This document shows positions 1-8,906 of a stretch of 62,331 bases of DNA, piece after piece. This DNA is from Gammaproteobacteria bacterium (GTDB lineage Bacteria; Pseudomonadota; Gammaproteobacteria; Steroidobacterales; Steroidobacteraceae). The DNA is taken from assembly GCA_003132025.1 (NCBI GenBank), contig PKWJ01000018.1:163576-225906 (forward strand), given 5' to 3'. Each line of letters begins with the position of its first letter. Within the stretch, counting starts at the first letter, position 1. A program made the position numbers and the translations under genes. Under the pieces are notes generated by a model, which saw nothing but the letters and a program-made list of their open reading frames with translations, did no database searches and was not told the DNA's origin.

Positions 1-1320
1 ACCAGTTCCTGGCATGGCACCAAGGTGGCCGGACTGATCGGCGCGCTCACCAACAACGGTATCGGCATCGCCGGCGTTGCACCGCAGGCGATGCTGTTGC
101 CAGTACGCGCGGTCGGCGTATGTTCGGGGCGGGTATCCGACATCGCTGCGGCCATCATGTGGGCCGCTGGCCAGCAGGTCACGGTCGATGCCGGCACCAT
201 CGCGGCCAGTCCGGCCGCCAACATCATCAATCTGAGCCTGGGCGCCAACACCAGCTGCTCCGCAACCGAACAGAGCGTCATCACCACCGCGATTGCCGCC
301 GGCATCCTCGTGGTCGCGGCGGCCGGCAATGAGGGCGGTGCGATCGATGCGCCGGCCAATTGCAGCGGCGTGGTGTCGGTCGTGGGTCTGCGCGAAACCG
401 GCACCAAGGTGCCGTTCAGCAATCTGAGCGGCAACGGCGGGGCAGCCGCGACGATTGCCGCGCCGGGCGGCAACTGCGTCAATACGGTCGCCGGCGAGCC
501 GTGCCTGTTCGACATCGAGACCACGACCGATGCCGGCAGCACCACGCCATCGCCCACGCCCGGCTTCTACACCTACTCGCAGCTCACGCAGAGCTACCTA
601 GACAGCGGCGGCAACCCGAGCAACGCCGCCAACGTTGGTACCAGCTTCGCCGCGCCTATGGTCTCGGGTGTAGCGGCCCTGATGCTGGCAGAAAACGCCG
701 CTCTCACACCGGCGCAAATCATCGCCCGCCTGGAGTCGAGCGCGCTGACGTTCCCAACCTCTTCGCCCACCAGCAACACCCAGTGCCAGCTGGCCGACAT
801 GACGGCGGATGCGAACGGCAATTTCACCGAACCGAGCGCGCCCGCCGAGTGCGTGTGCACCACGGCCACCTGCGGCGCCGGCATGCTCAACGCCGCCAGC
901 GCGGTACTGGCGGCCGCCGGCATGTTCGTGCAGATCACGCCCTCGAGCACTACCGGGTATCCGGGCCAGCGCATCAGCCTCAACGGCAGCGCCAGCACGG
1001 CGGCCACCGGCTATACCATCGTCAGCTACCAATGGGCCACGATCCCCGCCACCAGCGACCAGCTGATCAACGCCAACCAGGCGGTCGCCGCACTGATAGT
1101 GCCTTCGTTCCGTTCCATCCAGGTGGTCCTGACCATCACCGATAATGCCGGCCGTACTGCGTCGGCCACAGCCACCATCAGGTCGGCTCTAGGCGAGGCC
1201 AGCGGCGCCGGCGGCTTTGAGTGGCAATGGCTGTGGCCCCTGGCCGCCGTTGCATTGTGGCAGCTGCGGCGGCGCCGGCCGACCAAAGGCCGGCGGCCAG
1301 CCAACGCGGCTGCGTTTTGA
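1..1320 (+). CDS. Subtilisin-like (S8) serine protease, 3' part
   Basis: This is the C-terminal part of a secreted S8 family peptidase; the 5' end lies outside the window. The open frame runs from base 1. The catalytic His is the codon at 13-15 in HGTKVAG, the oxyanion-hole Asn is in AAAGNEGG, and the nucleophile Ser is the codon at 643-645 in GTSFAAPMVSG. The catalytic Asp must lie upstream. After the protease fold there is an Ig/PKD-like stretch (about 930-1170). The C-terminus has a Gly-Gly pair, a Trp-rich hydrophobic segment and an Arg cluster (QLRRRRP). This resembles a GlyGly-CTERM type sorting tail, which is an inference from layout only. It probably acts outside the cytoplasm. Confidence 0.9.
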   Translation, partial: TSSWHGTKVAGLIGALTNNGIGIAGVAPQAMLLPVRAVGVCSGRVSDIAAAIMWAAGQQVTVDAGTIAASPAANIINLSLGANTSCSATEQSVITTAIAAGILVVAAAGNEGGAIDAPANCSGVVSVVGLRETGTKVPFSNLSGNGGAAATIAAPGGNCVNTVAGEPCLFDIETTTDAGSTTPSPTPGFYTYSQLTQSYLDSGGNPSNAANVGTSFAAPMVSGVAALMLAENAALTPAQIIARLESSALTFPTSSPTSNTQCQLADMTADANGNFTEPSAPAECVCTTATCGAGMLNAASAVLAAAGMFVQITPSSTTGYPGQRISLNGSASTAATGYTIVSYQWATIPATSDQLINANQAVAALIVPSFRSIQVVLTITDNAGRTASATATIRSALGEASGAGGFEWQWLWPLAAVALWQLRRRRPTKGRRPANAAAF

Positions 1321-1433
1321 ACTGAATCCCCGCCCGACTGTCGCTATGCTAGGCGGCCCGGATAACGGGCGGGGAAGTGCCTGCGTGCGTGCCCGCCGCA
1401 GGTACCGGAATTCCCGGGATTGAGGAGAAGCTG

Positions 1434-3518
1434 TTGACCGTGATTTGTCCTGGAATGCCATGGCGCCCCAGCGCCGTGGCCAGAGTGATGTTGTTGCCGC
1501 TGGTCGCGGCCATGACACTGGTCGCCTGCAGCAGTGCCAGCAATCGCGGGGTCACTGGCAACGTCGGCATTGGTACTGGCGTCGCCCTGTCCACACCCGG
1601 CAGCGTCACCCAGATCCAGCAGGCCACCACGATCGTGGTGACTGCCAGCGTGACCGCCGACGTCAACAACGCCGGAGTCACCTGGAGCCTGTCTGGCGAC
1701 GCGGTCGCCCTGGGCGCCACGCTGAGCGACCAGACGGCGACAACCGTCACCTTCAACGCCCCGCCTTCGGTGCTCGGCGCGGCCGATGCGACCGTCACCG
1801 CAACCTCGGTGGTCAACACGGCCACCGCCGCCGCGGTCACGCTGATCGTGCTCGGCAAACCGCAGATGAACCCGGTGCAGCTGTTTCCAGGCAACGTAAA
1901 CGTGCCCTACGCGGCCCCGATCACGGTGGCAGGCGGCCTGCCCGATTTCGCCTGGACCCAGCCCTCGGGCGCATTGCCGCCCGGGATCATTCTGAACGGC
2001 AGCACCAGCTCCATTACCGCCATTTCCGGAACGCCCACGACGGCCGGCAGCTACACATTCACCGTGGAGGCACGCGACGCCAACAGTATCGTCACCTCGC
2101 AAACCGTCACCATGACGGTACTGCCGCAGGACACCTGCCTGCTGCTCGGCAGCTTCACCTATCTGTTCTCTGGATTCCGGGGCGGCGGCCCGGCAACCGA
2201 TGCCGGCAGCATCACGGTCGATGCCAGCGGCAACATCACCGGCGAGCACGACTACAAAGACGGTCACCGCACGACCACCGACGAGATCCTGACCTCCGGA
2301 CAGTGCATCAACCGGCAGACCAATTCCGGACAGATCACGCTGACTGGACCGAGCGGTTCGTTGCTGTATAACTTCTCGGTCACGCCACCCGACAGCACCG
2401 GCAGCATCAACTCCGCGCGTCTGGAACTGGTCGGTTCCGGCTCCGATTCCGGATCCGGTCAGCTAGCCCGCCTGGACACGACGGCGATCACGGCAGTGCC
2501 GCCCATCGGCAACTTCGCCTACGGCCTGCTTACGGTTGCCAACCAGGAACCGATCACGGTGCATAGCGGCAGCGCCGGGCGCTTCACCACCGACAGCACC
2601 GGCACCATCAGCGCCGGGCTCACCGACTCGAACGCCTCCCCGGGACTGTCCGCGGCACCCCTCACCGGCACGCTGTCGGCACCGGACGCCAGTGGCCGCG
2701 GCACCGCCACCTTCACCGCGGGCGGGACCAGCACCACACTGGTCTATTACATCGTCAACGCCGCCAGGATGTATCTGGAGGATATGAACCCCACGGTGGC
2801 CACGCCGCGCTCCACCGGCTTCCTGACCCCGCAGGTCGGCGATGTCGCCGACGGCACGTTCGATAACGGAGCCCTGGCCAGCTCGCCGTCGATCATCAGC
2901 GTCTGGGGAGCGGCCGGCTCCGATGAACCGATCAGCGTGATGACGCTGGGGCGGCTCTCCAACGGCGATGCCGTCGCCGCCACCGTCTCGGCGGTACTCG
3001 ATACCTCGGACCATGACACCGATGCCGCCAATGTTAACTACACCGCGCAGCCGTATACGGTCGCCAGCACCGGCCGCGGCACGCTGTCGATCAGCGGACC
3101 AGGCGTCAACCGCAATTTCGTGTTCTATCTCGACGGCATCGCCGATGGCTACGTAATCGAGGAAGGCACGACTTCCGGCAACGCCGGGCTGCTCGAAGCC
3201 CAATACACGCCGCCCGGCGAGTCCTACCCCGATACGTTGCTGGGCTTCTTCGTCGCCGGTACCCAGTTCGCCCAGACGGCAGGGCCGATCACCCTGGTGC
3301 CCTCCTACACCCTGAGCTACGGCACGCTCTCGGGCACCTACAGCAGCGGCCAGTTCGATGTCGCCTCCGCCACCGGTCGCGGCTTCGGCACGATCCAGCA
3401 GACCGGTGTCCCCATTCAATCCGCAACGCTGTACGTGGTGTCGCCCAGCAAGATGGATATCATGACCTTCGGCACCTTTACGACCGACGGCGCCATCAGC
3501 TGGCTGATAGGAAACTGA
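1434..3518 (+). CDS. Secreted lipoprotein with putative Ig-like (He_PIG type) domain
   Basis: A 694-residue lipoprotein of unknown function. I chose the TTG at 1434 because GAGGAG sits 6-7 bases upstream; an in-frame ATG at 1455 is the alternative. The N-terminus is a signal peptide ending in the lipobox LVAC (Cys about 32). A bacterial Ig-like stretch follows, then a segment like the putative-Ig family (GLPDFAWTQPSGALPPGI, then GTPTTAGSYTFTVEARD). The rest is a Gly/Ser/Thr-rich set of beta-type repeats. No catalytic motif is recognised. It follows the protease gene by about 110 bases and may be another surface protein, but no shared operon is shown. Confidence 0.75.
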   Translation: MTVICPGMPWRPSAVARVMLLPLVAAMTLVACSSASNRGVTGNVGIGTGVALSTPGSVTQIQQATTIVVTASVTADVNNAGVTWSLSGDAVALGATLSDQTATTVTFNAPPSVLGAADATVTATSVVNTATAAAVTLIVLGKPQMNPVQLFPGNVNVPYAAPITVAGGLPDFAWTQPSGALPPGIILNGSTSSITAISGTPTTAGSYTFTVEARDANSIVTSQTVTMTVLPQDTCLLLGSFTYLFSGFRGGGPATDAGSITVDASGNITGEHDYKDGHRTTTDEILTSGQCINRQTNSGQITLTGPSGSLLYNFSVTPPDSTGSINSARLELVGSGSDSGSGQLARLDTTAITAVPPIGNFAYGLLTVANQEPITVHSGSAGRFTTDSTGTISAGLTDSNASPGLSAAPLTGTLSAPDASGRGTATFTAGGTSTTLVYYIVNAARMYLEDMNPTVATPRSTGFLTPQVGDVADGTFDNGALASSPSIISVWGAAGSDEPISVMTLGRLSNGDAVAATVSAVLDTSDHDTDAANVNYTAQPYTVASTGRGTLSISGPGVNRNFVFYLDGIADGYVIEEGTTSGNAGLLEAQYTPPGESYPDTLLGFFVAGTQFAQTAGPITLVPSYTLSYGTLSGTYSSGQFDVASATGRGFGTIQQTGVPIQSATLYVVSPSKMDIMTFGTFTTDGAISWLIGN

Positions 3519-3568
3519 TCGCAGCCGCGACCGACCGCACGGTGCGCCACTATCTAAGGCCGCGGTCT

Positions 3569-4705
3569 CTAGACCGCCAGCCCGGCGCCGATTCTCAGCA
3601 CCCGCAGCCGGCTTTCCACGTCCTCCCGGTTCAGATAGGCGCCGGCGAGTCGGCGGTAGCCGACGTATGCCTCGCGCGCGTGCAGCAGCCTCCAGTTATC
3701 AAACAGCAGCACCGATCCGGGCAGCAGGCGACGCCGGTAGTGCAACTCGGGCTGCGCGCACAGGTCGGCAAACGTGGACAGCGCGCGATAGAAGCGCCGG
3801 TGCTGCTCGACCGGCAGCACGAATGGGGCGCGGTCGTGATTGTTGTAGCTGACCTGCACCAGAGCGCCCGACCGATCGTGACGAAACAGCGGCCGGCGTG
3901 CCATCAGCTGAATACCGCGCGCGTGATCCAGGTAACGGCCGGGAATCTCGACCGTGCTGAGCACCCGGTAGTCCTCGGCGTATTCACTCTGCATGATCTG
4001 GCCAACCTTGAAGCCGTCGATCAGCAGGTTGTCGCCGCCGCTGCAGTCGGCGGCCAGGCAATGAAAGATCTGGTAACCCGGCGCGTCCAGGCTATAAGTG
4101 CCATCGGTATGCGGCCCGATGGCCATCGACGTGTAGGCCGTGTCCTTGTGCGCCAGGTCGGCGGTGAAATCGTAATAGCCGCCGAAGATGGTCATGCGGA
4201 TATACGCCACGCGTTCCGCCACGGCGCGGGTGGCATCGGGCGTGCCCGGCACCCCCTCCACCATGCAAAAGCCGTAGCGCGCGACCTGTTCCAGCAGCGC
4301 CATGAGCACGCCGTCCTCGCGCATCAGGCCTGCGTAGTCAACCTGCGGGACTTCGGCCGCGATGCTCGCGCCGTCCCACAGCGAGCGCTCCGCCGGCAGG
4401 ACTTCCGGATCGGCGCGCAGACCGGCCAGGAACTGCGCCTCGTAGCGGCTCACGCGCCCGTCCGGCAACCATTGGACGCGCAGCGCAGCGCCATCTTCGA
4501 TCACCCCGACCGACTGCGCTGCGATATCGACTGGAATCCTGCAGGTATCGATCAGCCGCTGCTGCGTCTCCGGATGCAGCGTATCCGCGCCGCTGTCGTG
4601 ATCGCGCAGCCAGAACAGCGACAGCGTCAGTTCGGGCCGACCGTCGGCAAAGCCCAGCACCACGTCACCCCCGGTAAGCACCGCGGTTCGCAGCAGCCCC
4701 GACAT
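3569..4705 (-). CDS. 2-oxoglutarate/Fe(II) dioxygenase, gamma-butyrobetaine hydroxylase-like
   Basis: A 378-residue TauD/TfdA-family oxygenase most like gamma-butyrobetaine or trimethyllysine hydroxylases. The N-terminal small domain shows FWLRDHD (about 31-37), the family hallmark. The Fe ligands would be His199 and Asp201 in HTDGTY and His342 in LLHAREAY. Arg351 or Arg352 is placed to bind 2-oxoglutarate. The Cys cluster that binds zinc in the N-terminal domain of some family members is not evident. The ATG at 4705 overlaps the TGA of the permease gene by one base (TGATG), so the two are probably translationally coupled. The substrate may be a trimethylated amine such as butyrobetaine, but this is inference. 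Confidence 0.82.
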   Translation of the reverse strand: MSGLLRTAVLTGGDVVLGFADGRPELTLSLFWLRDHDSGADTLHPETQQRLIDTCRIPVDIAAQSVGVIEDGAALRVQWLPDGRVSRYEAQFLAGLRADPEVLPAERSLWDGASIAAEVPQVDYAGLMREDGVLMALLEQVARYGFCMVEGVPGTPDATRAVAERVAYIRMTIFGGYYDFTADLAHKDTAYTSMAIGPHTDGTYSLDAPGYQIFHCLAADCSGGDNLLIDGFKVGQIMQSEYAEDYRVLSTVEIPGRYLDHARGIQLMARRPLFRHDRSGALVQVSYNNHDRAPFVLPVEQHRRFYRALSTFADLCAQPELHYRRRLLPGSVLLFDNWRLLHAREAYVGYRRLAGAYLNREDVESRLRVLRIGAGLAV

Positions 4706-6093
4706 CAGATGCTCCGGATCCAGGAGCGACCGAACAGCCAATATACCGGCAGCGTCAACAGCATCATGGCGGCAGTCAGCAGCAGCAGCTTGGGCTCGGC
4801 ATATCCGATCACCACCAGGCAGAACAGCAGCGCCACCGCAGCGATCGGCCGATAGCGCGCCAGCGAGCCGGCGGATGCAATCCAGCGTGGATACAACAGC
4901 ACCGCGATACAGGCGTAGACGTACAGCATCATGCAAAAGATCACCGATACCTCGATCAGTTCGCCGAACTGCTCACCCAGCGTCGGCGAGATGGTCGCGA
5001 CCACCACGGCGCTCATCACTGCTGCCATCAGCAGCAGGCTGGTGGTCGGCACGCCGTAGCGATCAACGCGTCCGAACAGGCCCGGGAACAGGCCGTGATC
5101 GGCGCCGGCTTTGCCGGTCTGCGCGGTCAGCAGGATCCAGCCGCCGAGCGTCCCGGTCGCCTTGGTCAGGGCTGACAGCGCGATGAAGCCCGCAGCCACC
5201 GGCCCCCATACCAGCCTGACCGCATCGGCGAATGGCGCGCTCGAGCGCACCAGTTGGTCCGCCGGAATCAGGCCCATCAGCACCGTGCAGGAGGAGATAT
5301 ACACCACTGCTGCGATCAGCACGCCGCCCAGCGTGGCGATCGCGACGTTGCGGCCCGGGTTCTCCACCACGGCACTGGCGACCGAGGCACTCTCCAGTCC
5401 GGTAAACGCCCAGAACAGCAGCACCAGGGATTGCGGAATGACCTGCATCGCCGGCTCATGGCGCACGTTCCACGAGGCCATGAACAGTCTCCCATCGAAA
5501 TACCACCAGCCGCCAATGGCCACCAGCAGTATCGGCACCAGGCCGATCACGATCGCCAGCGATTCGAGCTGGCACACCAGCCGTGGTCCCAGAATGTTGA
5601 CTGCGGTCAGCACCCAGATGAACGCGATGGTGGCAAACGCACCGGGTACGGGCTGGTCCAGACCCGGCGCGAAGCTCGCAAGATAGCCCATCGCCGCCAC
5701 CGCAATAGCGATGTTGCCGATCCAGCACGACAGCCAGTAGAGCGCATTGGCCTGGAAGCCGAAATACGGCCCCAGCGCTTCGCCGGCATAGGCGCACGGA
5801 CCGCCGGGCTGCGGTGCCACCTGGCTGAGCTTGGCCAGGATGAGGGCGATCAGCACCGCGCCCGCGGTGCCGATCGCCCAGCCGATCACGGTGATGCTGC
5901 CCACGGAGGCCAGCGTCGCCGGCAACAGGAAGATGCCCGAGCCGATCATGTTGCTTGCGACCAGCGCGGTAGCGAGCACCGGGCCAACCTTACGATTGCG
6001 GATATGAGTTCCCTTGCTGCCCCGACTGCGCTGCTTTACGATCGATCGAGAAGAGTGAATGACTGTTCGGAGGCGCGTCAAGAGCGCCGGCAT
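4705..6093 (-). CDS. APC-superfamily amino acid permease/antiporter (AdiC-like)
   Basis: A 462-residue inner-membrane transporter with about twelve hydrophobic segments. The first carries GSGIFLLPATLA, and a later one FWAFTGLESASV; both match the basic amino acid/polyamine antiporter branch (AdiC, PotE, CadB). It lies immediately upstream of the dioxygenase gene and shares a TGATG junction with it, which suggests it imports or exchanges the substrate or product. The start is uncertain: ATG at 6093 or TTG at 6081. Either overlaps the ATG of the divergent FAD oxidoreductase gene. The KVG preceding TM1 is needed, so no start downstream of 6081 seems possible. Confidence 0.85.
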   Translation of the reverse strand: MPALLTRLRTVIHSSRSIVKQRSRGSKGTHIRNRKVGPVLATALVASNMIGSGIFLLPATLASVGSITVIGWAIGTAGAVLIALILAKLSQVAPQPGGPCAYAGEALGPYFGFQANALYWLSCWIGNIAIAVAAMGYLASFAPGLDQPVPGAFATIAFIWVLTAVNILGPRLVCQLESLAIVIGLVPILLVAIGGWWYFDGRLFMASWNVRHEPAMQVIPQSLVLLFWAFTGLESASVASAVVENPGRNVAIATLGGVLIAAVVYISSCTVLMGLIPADQLVRSSAPFADAVRLVWGPVAAGFIALSALTKATGTLGGWILLTAQTGKAGADHGLFPGLFGRVDRYGVPTTSLLLMAAVMSAVVVATISPTLGEQFGELIEVSVIFCMMLYVYACIAVLLYPRWIASAGSLARYRPIAAVALLFCLVVIGYAEPKLLLLTAAMMLLTLPVYWLFGRSWIRSI

Positions 6094-7756
6094 CGCAAAT
6101 TCTCGAGGGCCCGCGGCCTTGCCTGCACATCATAGCGATGCCCTGATCATCGGCGGCGGCCATAACGGCCTGGTATGTGCCGCGTATCTGGCCGCAGCCG
6201 GAGTTGCCGTCACGCTGCTCGAGCGACGCGCGGTGGTGGGCGGCGCCGCGGTCACCGAGGAATTTCATCCGGGCTTTCGAAATTCGGTGGCCGCCTACAC
6301 TGTGTCACTGCTGAATCCGAAAGTCATCCGCGAGCTGGAACTGGCGGCACACGGCCTCACCGTGATCGAGCGCCGGCTGTCGAATTTCCTGCCGACCGAG
6401 GATGGGCGCTACCTCGCCGTCGGCGGCGGCCGCACCGCGGCCGAGGTAGCCAGGTTCTCGCCATCTGACGCAGCGCGCCTTACGGCCTACAGCTTAAGGC
6501 TCGATCGCATCGCCGACGTTTTGCGCGAGCTGGTGCTGCAGACGCCGCCGAACGTCGTCGCGGGAGGCTGGCGCCACGCGCTGCCCGAACTGCTGCGCGC
6601 GGCGCGCGTCGGCAAGCGCATCGCCGGGCTCGACATGACGCTGCGGCGCGAGCTGTTGCAGCTGTTCGCCTGTTCCGCCGGCGATTACCTGGACGGCTGG
6701 TTCGAAAGCGATCCGATCAAGGCGGTCTACGGCTTCGACGGCATCGTCGGTAACTACGCCAGCCCATTCAGCCCCGGCTCGGCTTACGTACTGCTGCATC
6801 ATGTGTTCGGCGAAGTCAACGGCCGCAAGGGCGCCTGGGGCCACGCCGTCGGCGGCATGGGTGCCATCACCCAGGCGATGGCGCGTTCGGCCAGCGCGCG
6901 GGGCGCCAACATCCGCGTCAGCGCGCCGGTGCGTGAAGTGTTGGTCGAGCGCGGTCGTGCGGTCGGCGCCGTCACCGAGGCCGGCGAGGAATTTCGCGCT
7001 GCGGCCGTGATCTCCAATCTCAACCCCAAGCTGCTGTACCTCAAACTGCTCGACGCCGCAGTGCTGCCGCCGGACTTTCGGCAACGCATCGAGCACTGGC
7101 GCTGCGGCTCGGGTACGTTTCGCATGAATGTCGCGCTGTCGGAGTTGCCGGATTTTCGCTGCCTGCCCGGCAAGACGCCGGCGGATCATCACACCGCGGG
7201 CATCATCATCGCGCCCACCCTGGCCTACATGGAGCGCGCCTACTTCGATGCCCGGCTGCGCGGCTGGTCGGCACAACCGATCATCGAGCTGCTCATTCCC
7301 TCGACGCTGGACGCGAGCCTTGCGCCCCCCGGTCGACACGTCGCCAGCCTGTTCTGCCAGCACGTCGCCCCGCAGCTGCCGCGCGGCGAGTCCTGGGACC
7401 AGCATCGCGACACGGTCGCCGACCTGATGATCGATACCGTCAACGCGCATGCGCCCAACTTCAAGGCTGCGGTGCTCGCACGGCAGATCATGAGCCCGCT
7501 GGATCTGGAGCGCACCTTCGGCCTGGTCGGCGGCGATATCTTTCACGGCGCGCTGAGCCTGGATCAGATGTTTTCCGCCCGTCCGGTGCTCGGTCACGGC
7601 GACTATCGCGGTCCGCTGCCGGGGCTGTACATGTGCGGCGCCGGCACGCATCCGGGCGGCGGTGTCACCGGCGCGCCGGGCCACAACGCGGCGCGCGAGG
7701 TGCTGGCCGATTTCCGGCGCCGGCGTCTGCCGGCACGCCGTCGAATCGGCCACTGA
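6059..7756 (+). CDS. FAD-dependent oxidoreductase, PYROXD2/phytoene-desaturase-like
   Basis: A 565-residue flavoprotein. The dinucleotide-binding motif IIGGGHNGL is at about 30-38, followed by LLERRAVVGGAA. The C-terminal FAD-closing motif is LYMCGAGTHPGGGVTGAPG. The overall pattern matches the PYROXD2/CrtI-like NAD(P)/FAD oxidoreductases. The carotenoid genes expected for a true phytoene desaturase are absent, so PYROXD2-like is preferred. The ATG at 6059 follows a GAGAAGAG stretch; TTG at 6119 is an alternative that would avoid overlapping the divergent permease gene. It converges on the amidohydrolase gene with only five bases between the stops. The substrate is unknown. Confidence 0.85.
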   Translation: MTVRRRVKSAGIANSRGPAALPAHHSDALIIGGGHNGLVCAAYLAAAGVAVTLLERRAVVGGAAVTEEFHPGFRNSVAAYTVSLLNPKVIRELELAAHGLTVIERRLSNFLPTEDGRYLAVGGGRTAAEVARFSPSDAARLTAYSLRLDRIADVLRELVLQTPPNVVAGGWRHALPELLRAARVGKRIAGLDMTLRRELLQLFACSAGDYLDGWFESDPIKAVYGFDGIVGNYASPFSPGSAYVLLHHVFGEVNGRKGAWGHAVGGMGAITQAMARSASARGANIRVSAPVREVLVERGRAVGAVTEAGEEFRAAAVISNLNPKLLYLKLLDAAVLPPDFRQRIEHWRCGSGTFRMNVALSELPDFRCLPGKTPADHHTAGIIIAPTLAYMERAYFDARLRGWSAQPIIELLIPSTLDASLAPPGRHVASLFCQHVAPQLPRGESWDQHRDTVADLMIDTVNAHAPNFKAAVLARQIMSPLDLERTFGLVGGDIFHGALSLDQMFSARPVLGHGDYRGPLPGLYMCGAGTHPGGGVTGAPGHNAAREVLADFRRRRLPARRRIGH

Positions 7757-7761
7757 CCGCA

Positions 7762-8877
7762 CTAGCCGCCGCTGCCGGGCGACAGATCGAACAGTCGGGC
7801 CGCATTGCCGCCCAGGATGGCGGCGCGCTCCTCGCCGCTCAATCCCGGCACCGCAGCGAGCAGTCCGTGCATGTCGTAGTGCGCCATGTCATACGGATAG
7901 TCGGTGCCGACCACCACCTGGCTGGCGCCGACCTCGGCAATCAGGTGCCGCAGCTGTTCCGGGCGATAGACGATGGTGTCGAAGTAGATCTGCCGCAGAT
8001 AGGCACTCGGCGGCCGCTGGCAGCCGCGCGCGTCGGGACGCATATGCCAGGCATGATCCGAGCGGCCGATGTAGGAGGCGGCATAGCCGCCGCCGTGCGC
8101 GGCGAGGATCTTGACGCCCGGATAGCGATCCAGCGTGCCGCCGAAGATCAGGTATGACAGGGCCACCGCGGTCTCCAGCGGCTGGCCGATGATGTTCGAC
8201 AGGTAGTGCCGGTTCAGCCGCTCGCCGAGCGAGCTGCCGAGCGGATGCAGGAACACGATGCAGCCGAGTTGCTCGACGCGGGCCCAGAAGCGCTCGAACT
8301 TCGGGTCCGCCAGTTCCAGCCCGTTGACCATCGACGACAGTTCCACGCCACGCAATCCGAGCGTCTGCACCGCGTAGTCGAGCTGCTCGATCGCCAGTTC
8401 GGGATGCTGCAGCGCTACGCTGCCAAGACCCAGCAGCCGGTCCGGATGCTGCGCCACCAGCAATGCGATGTGGTCGTTGATCAGGCGGCAGATCTGGCGC
8501 GCCAGATCGGGATCGGCCCAGTAGTAATACTGGTTCGGTGCCGGGCTCAACAGCTGCATGTCCACACCCATGGCGTCCATGTCGGCCAGGCGCAGCGCAA
8601 GATTGGTCAGCTTGGGAAAAGCTGCCTTGAGCATCACGTTGACGGTGAGGTCGAAACTCTCGCGGCCCATCATGCGCGGCTGGATTTCCCGTTCCGCTAG
8701 CTTCTGCGGCAGCGTGGCCACGAGCCGCTCGGCGGCCTCGGTCAGTGCGTGGCAATGCAGATCGACGGTGAACGAGCGCTGCCGTCCGCGCACGCTACCC
8801 GCTGCGCGTGCCGGCGCATCATGCGCCGCGCGCGCGCCGGTGCCGGTGCCGCAGCCGTGCAGGATGAGCGTTGACAT
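7762..8877 (-). CDS. Amidohydrolase-2 family protein, ACMSD-like decarboxylase/hydrolase
   Basis: A 371-residue TIM-barrel metal enzyme of the aminocarboxymuconate-semialdehyde decarboxylase branch. Metal-site motifs are VDLHCH near residue 38, FLHPLG mid-protein and AAHGGGY, with a late Asp in VVGTDYPYD. Relatives decarboxylate aromatic acids or ring-cleavage products, or hydrolyse lactones. It is the last gene of the catabolic operon and lies 29 bases after the DenD-like gene. The N-terminal 35 residues before the barrel look unlike the family, so the true start could be further inside. The exact reaction is not known. Confidence 0.85.
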   Translation of the reverse strand: MSTLILHGCGTGTGARAAHDAPARAAGSVRGRQRSFTVDLHCHALTEAAERLVATLPQKLAEREIQPRMMGRESFDLTVNVMLKAAFPKLTNLALRLADMDAMGVDMQLLSPAPNQYYYWADPDLARQICRLINDHIALLVAQHPDRLLGLGSVALQHPELAIEQLDYAVQTLGLRGVELSSMVNGLELADPKFERFWARVEQLGCIVFLHPLGSSLGERLNRHYLSNIIGQPLETAVALSYLIFGGTLDRYPGVKILAAHGGGYAASYIGRSDHAWHMRPDARGCQRPPSAYLRQIYFDTIVYRPEQLRHLIAEVGASQVVVGTDYPYDMAHYDMHGLLAAVPGLSGEERAAILGGNAARLFDLSPGSGG

Positions 8878-8906
8878 TCAGGCGCGCCGACTCACGTGGG
8901 CTCCCA

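Noticed and set aside
1356-1370. GCCCG-GATAA-CGGGC hairpin after the subtilase as a terminator
   Set aside because: Only five base pairs and no T-run.
1344-2267. Long open frame on the minus strand across the Ig-domain lipoprotein
   Set aside because: Arg/Gly/His-rich composition with no family likeness; it mirrors the well-supported plus-strand gene.
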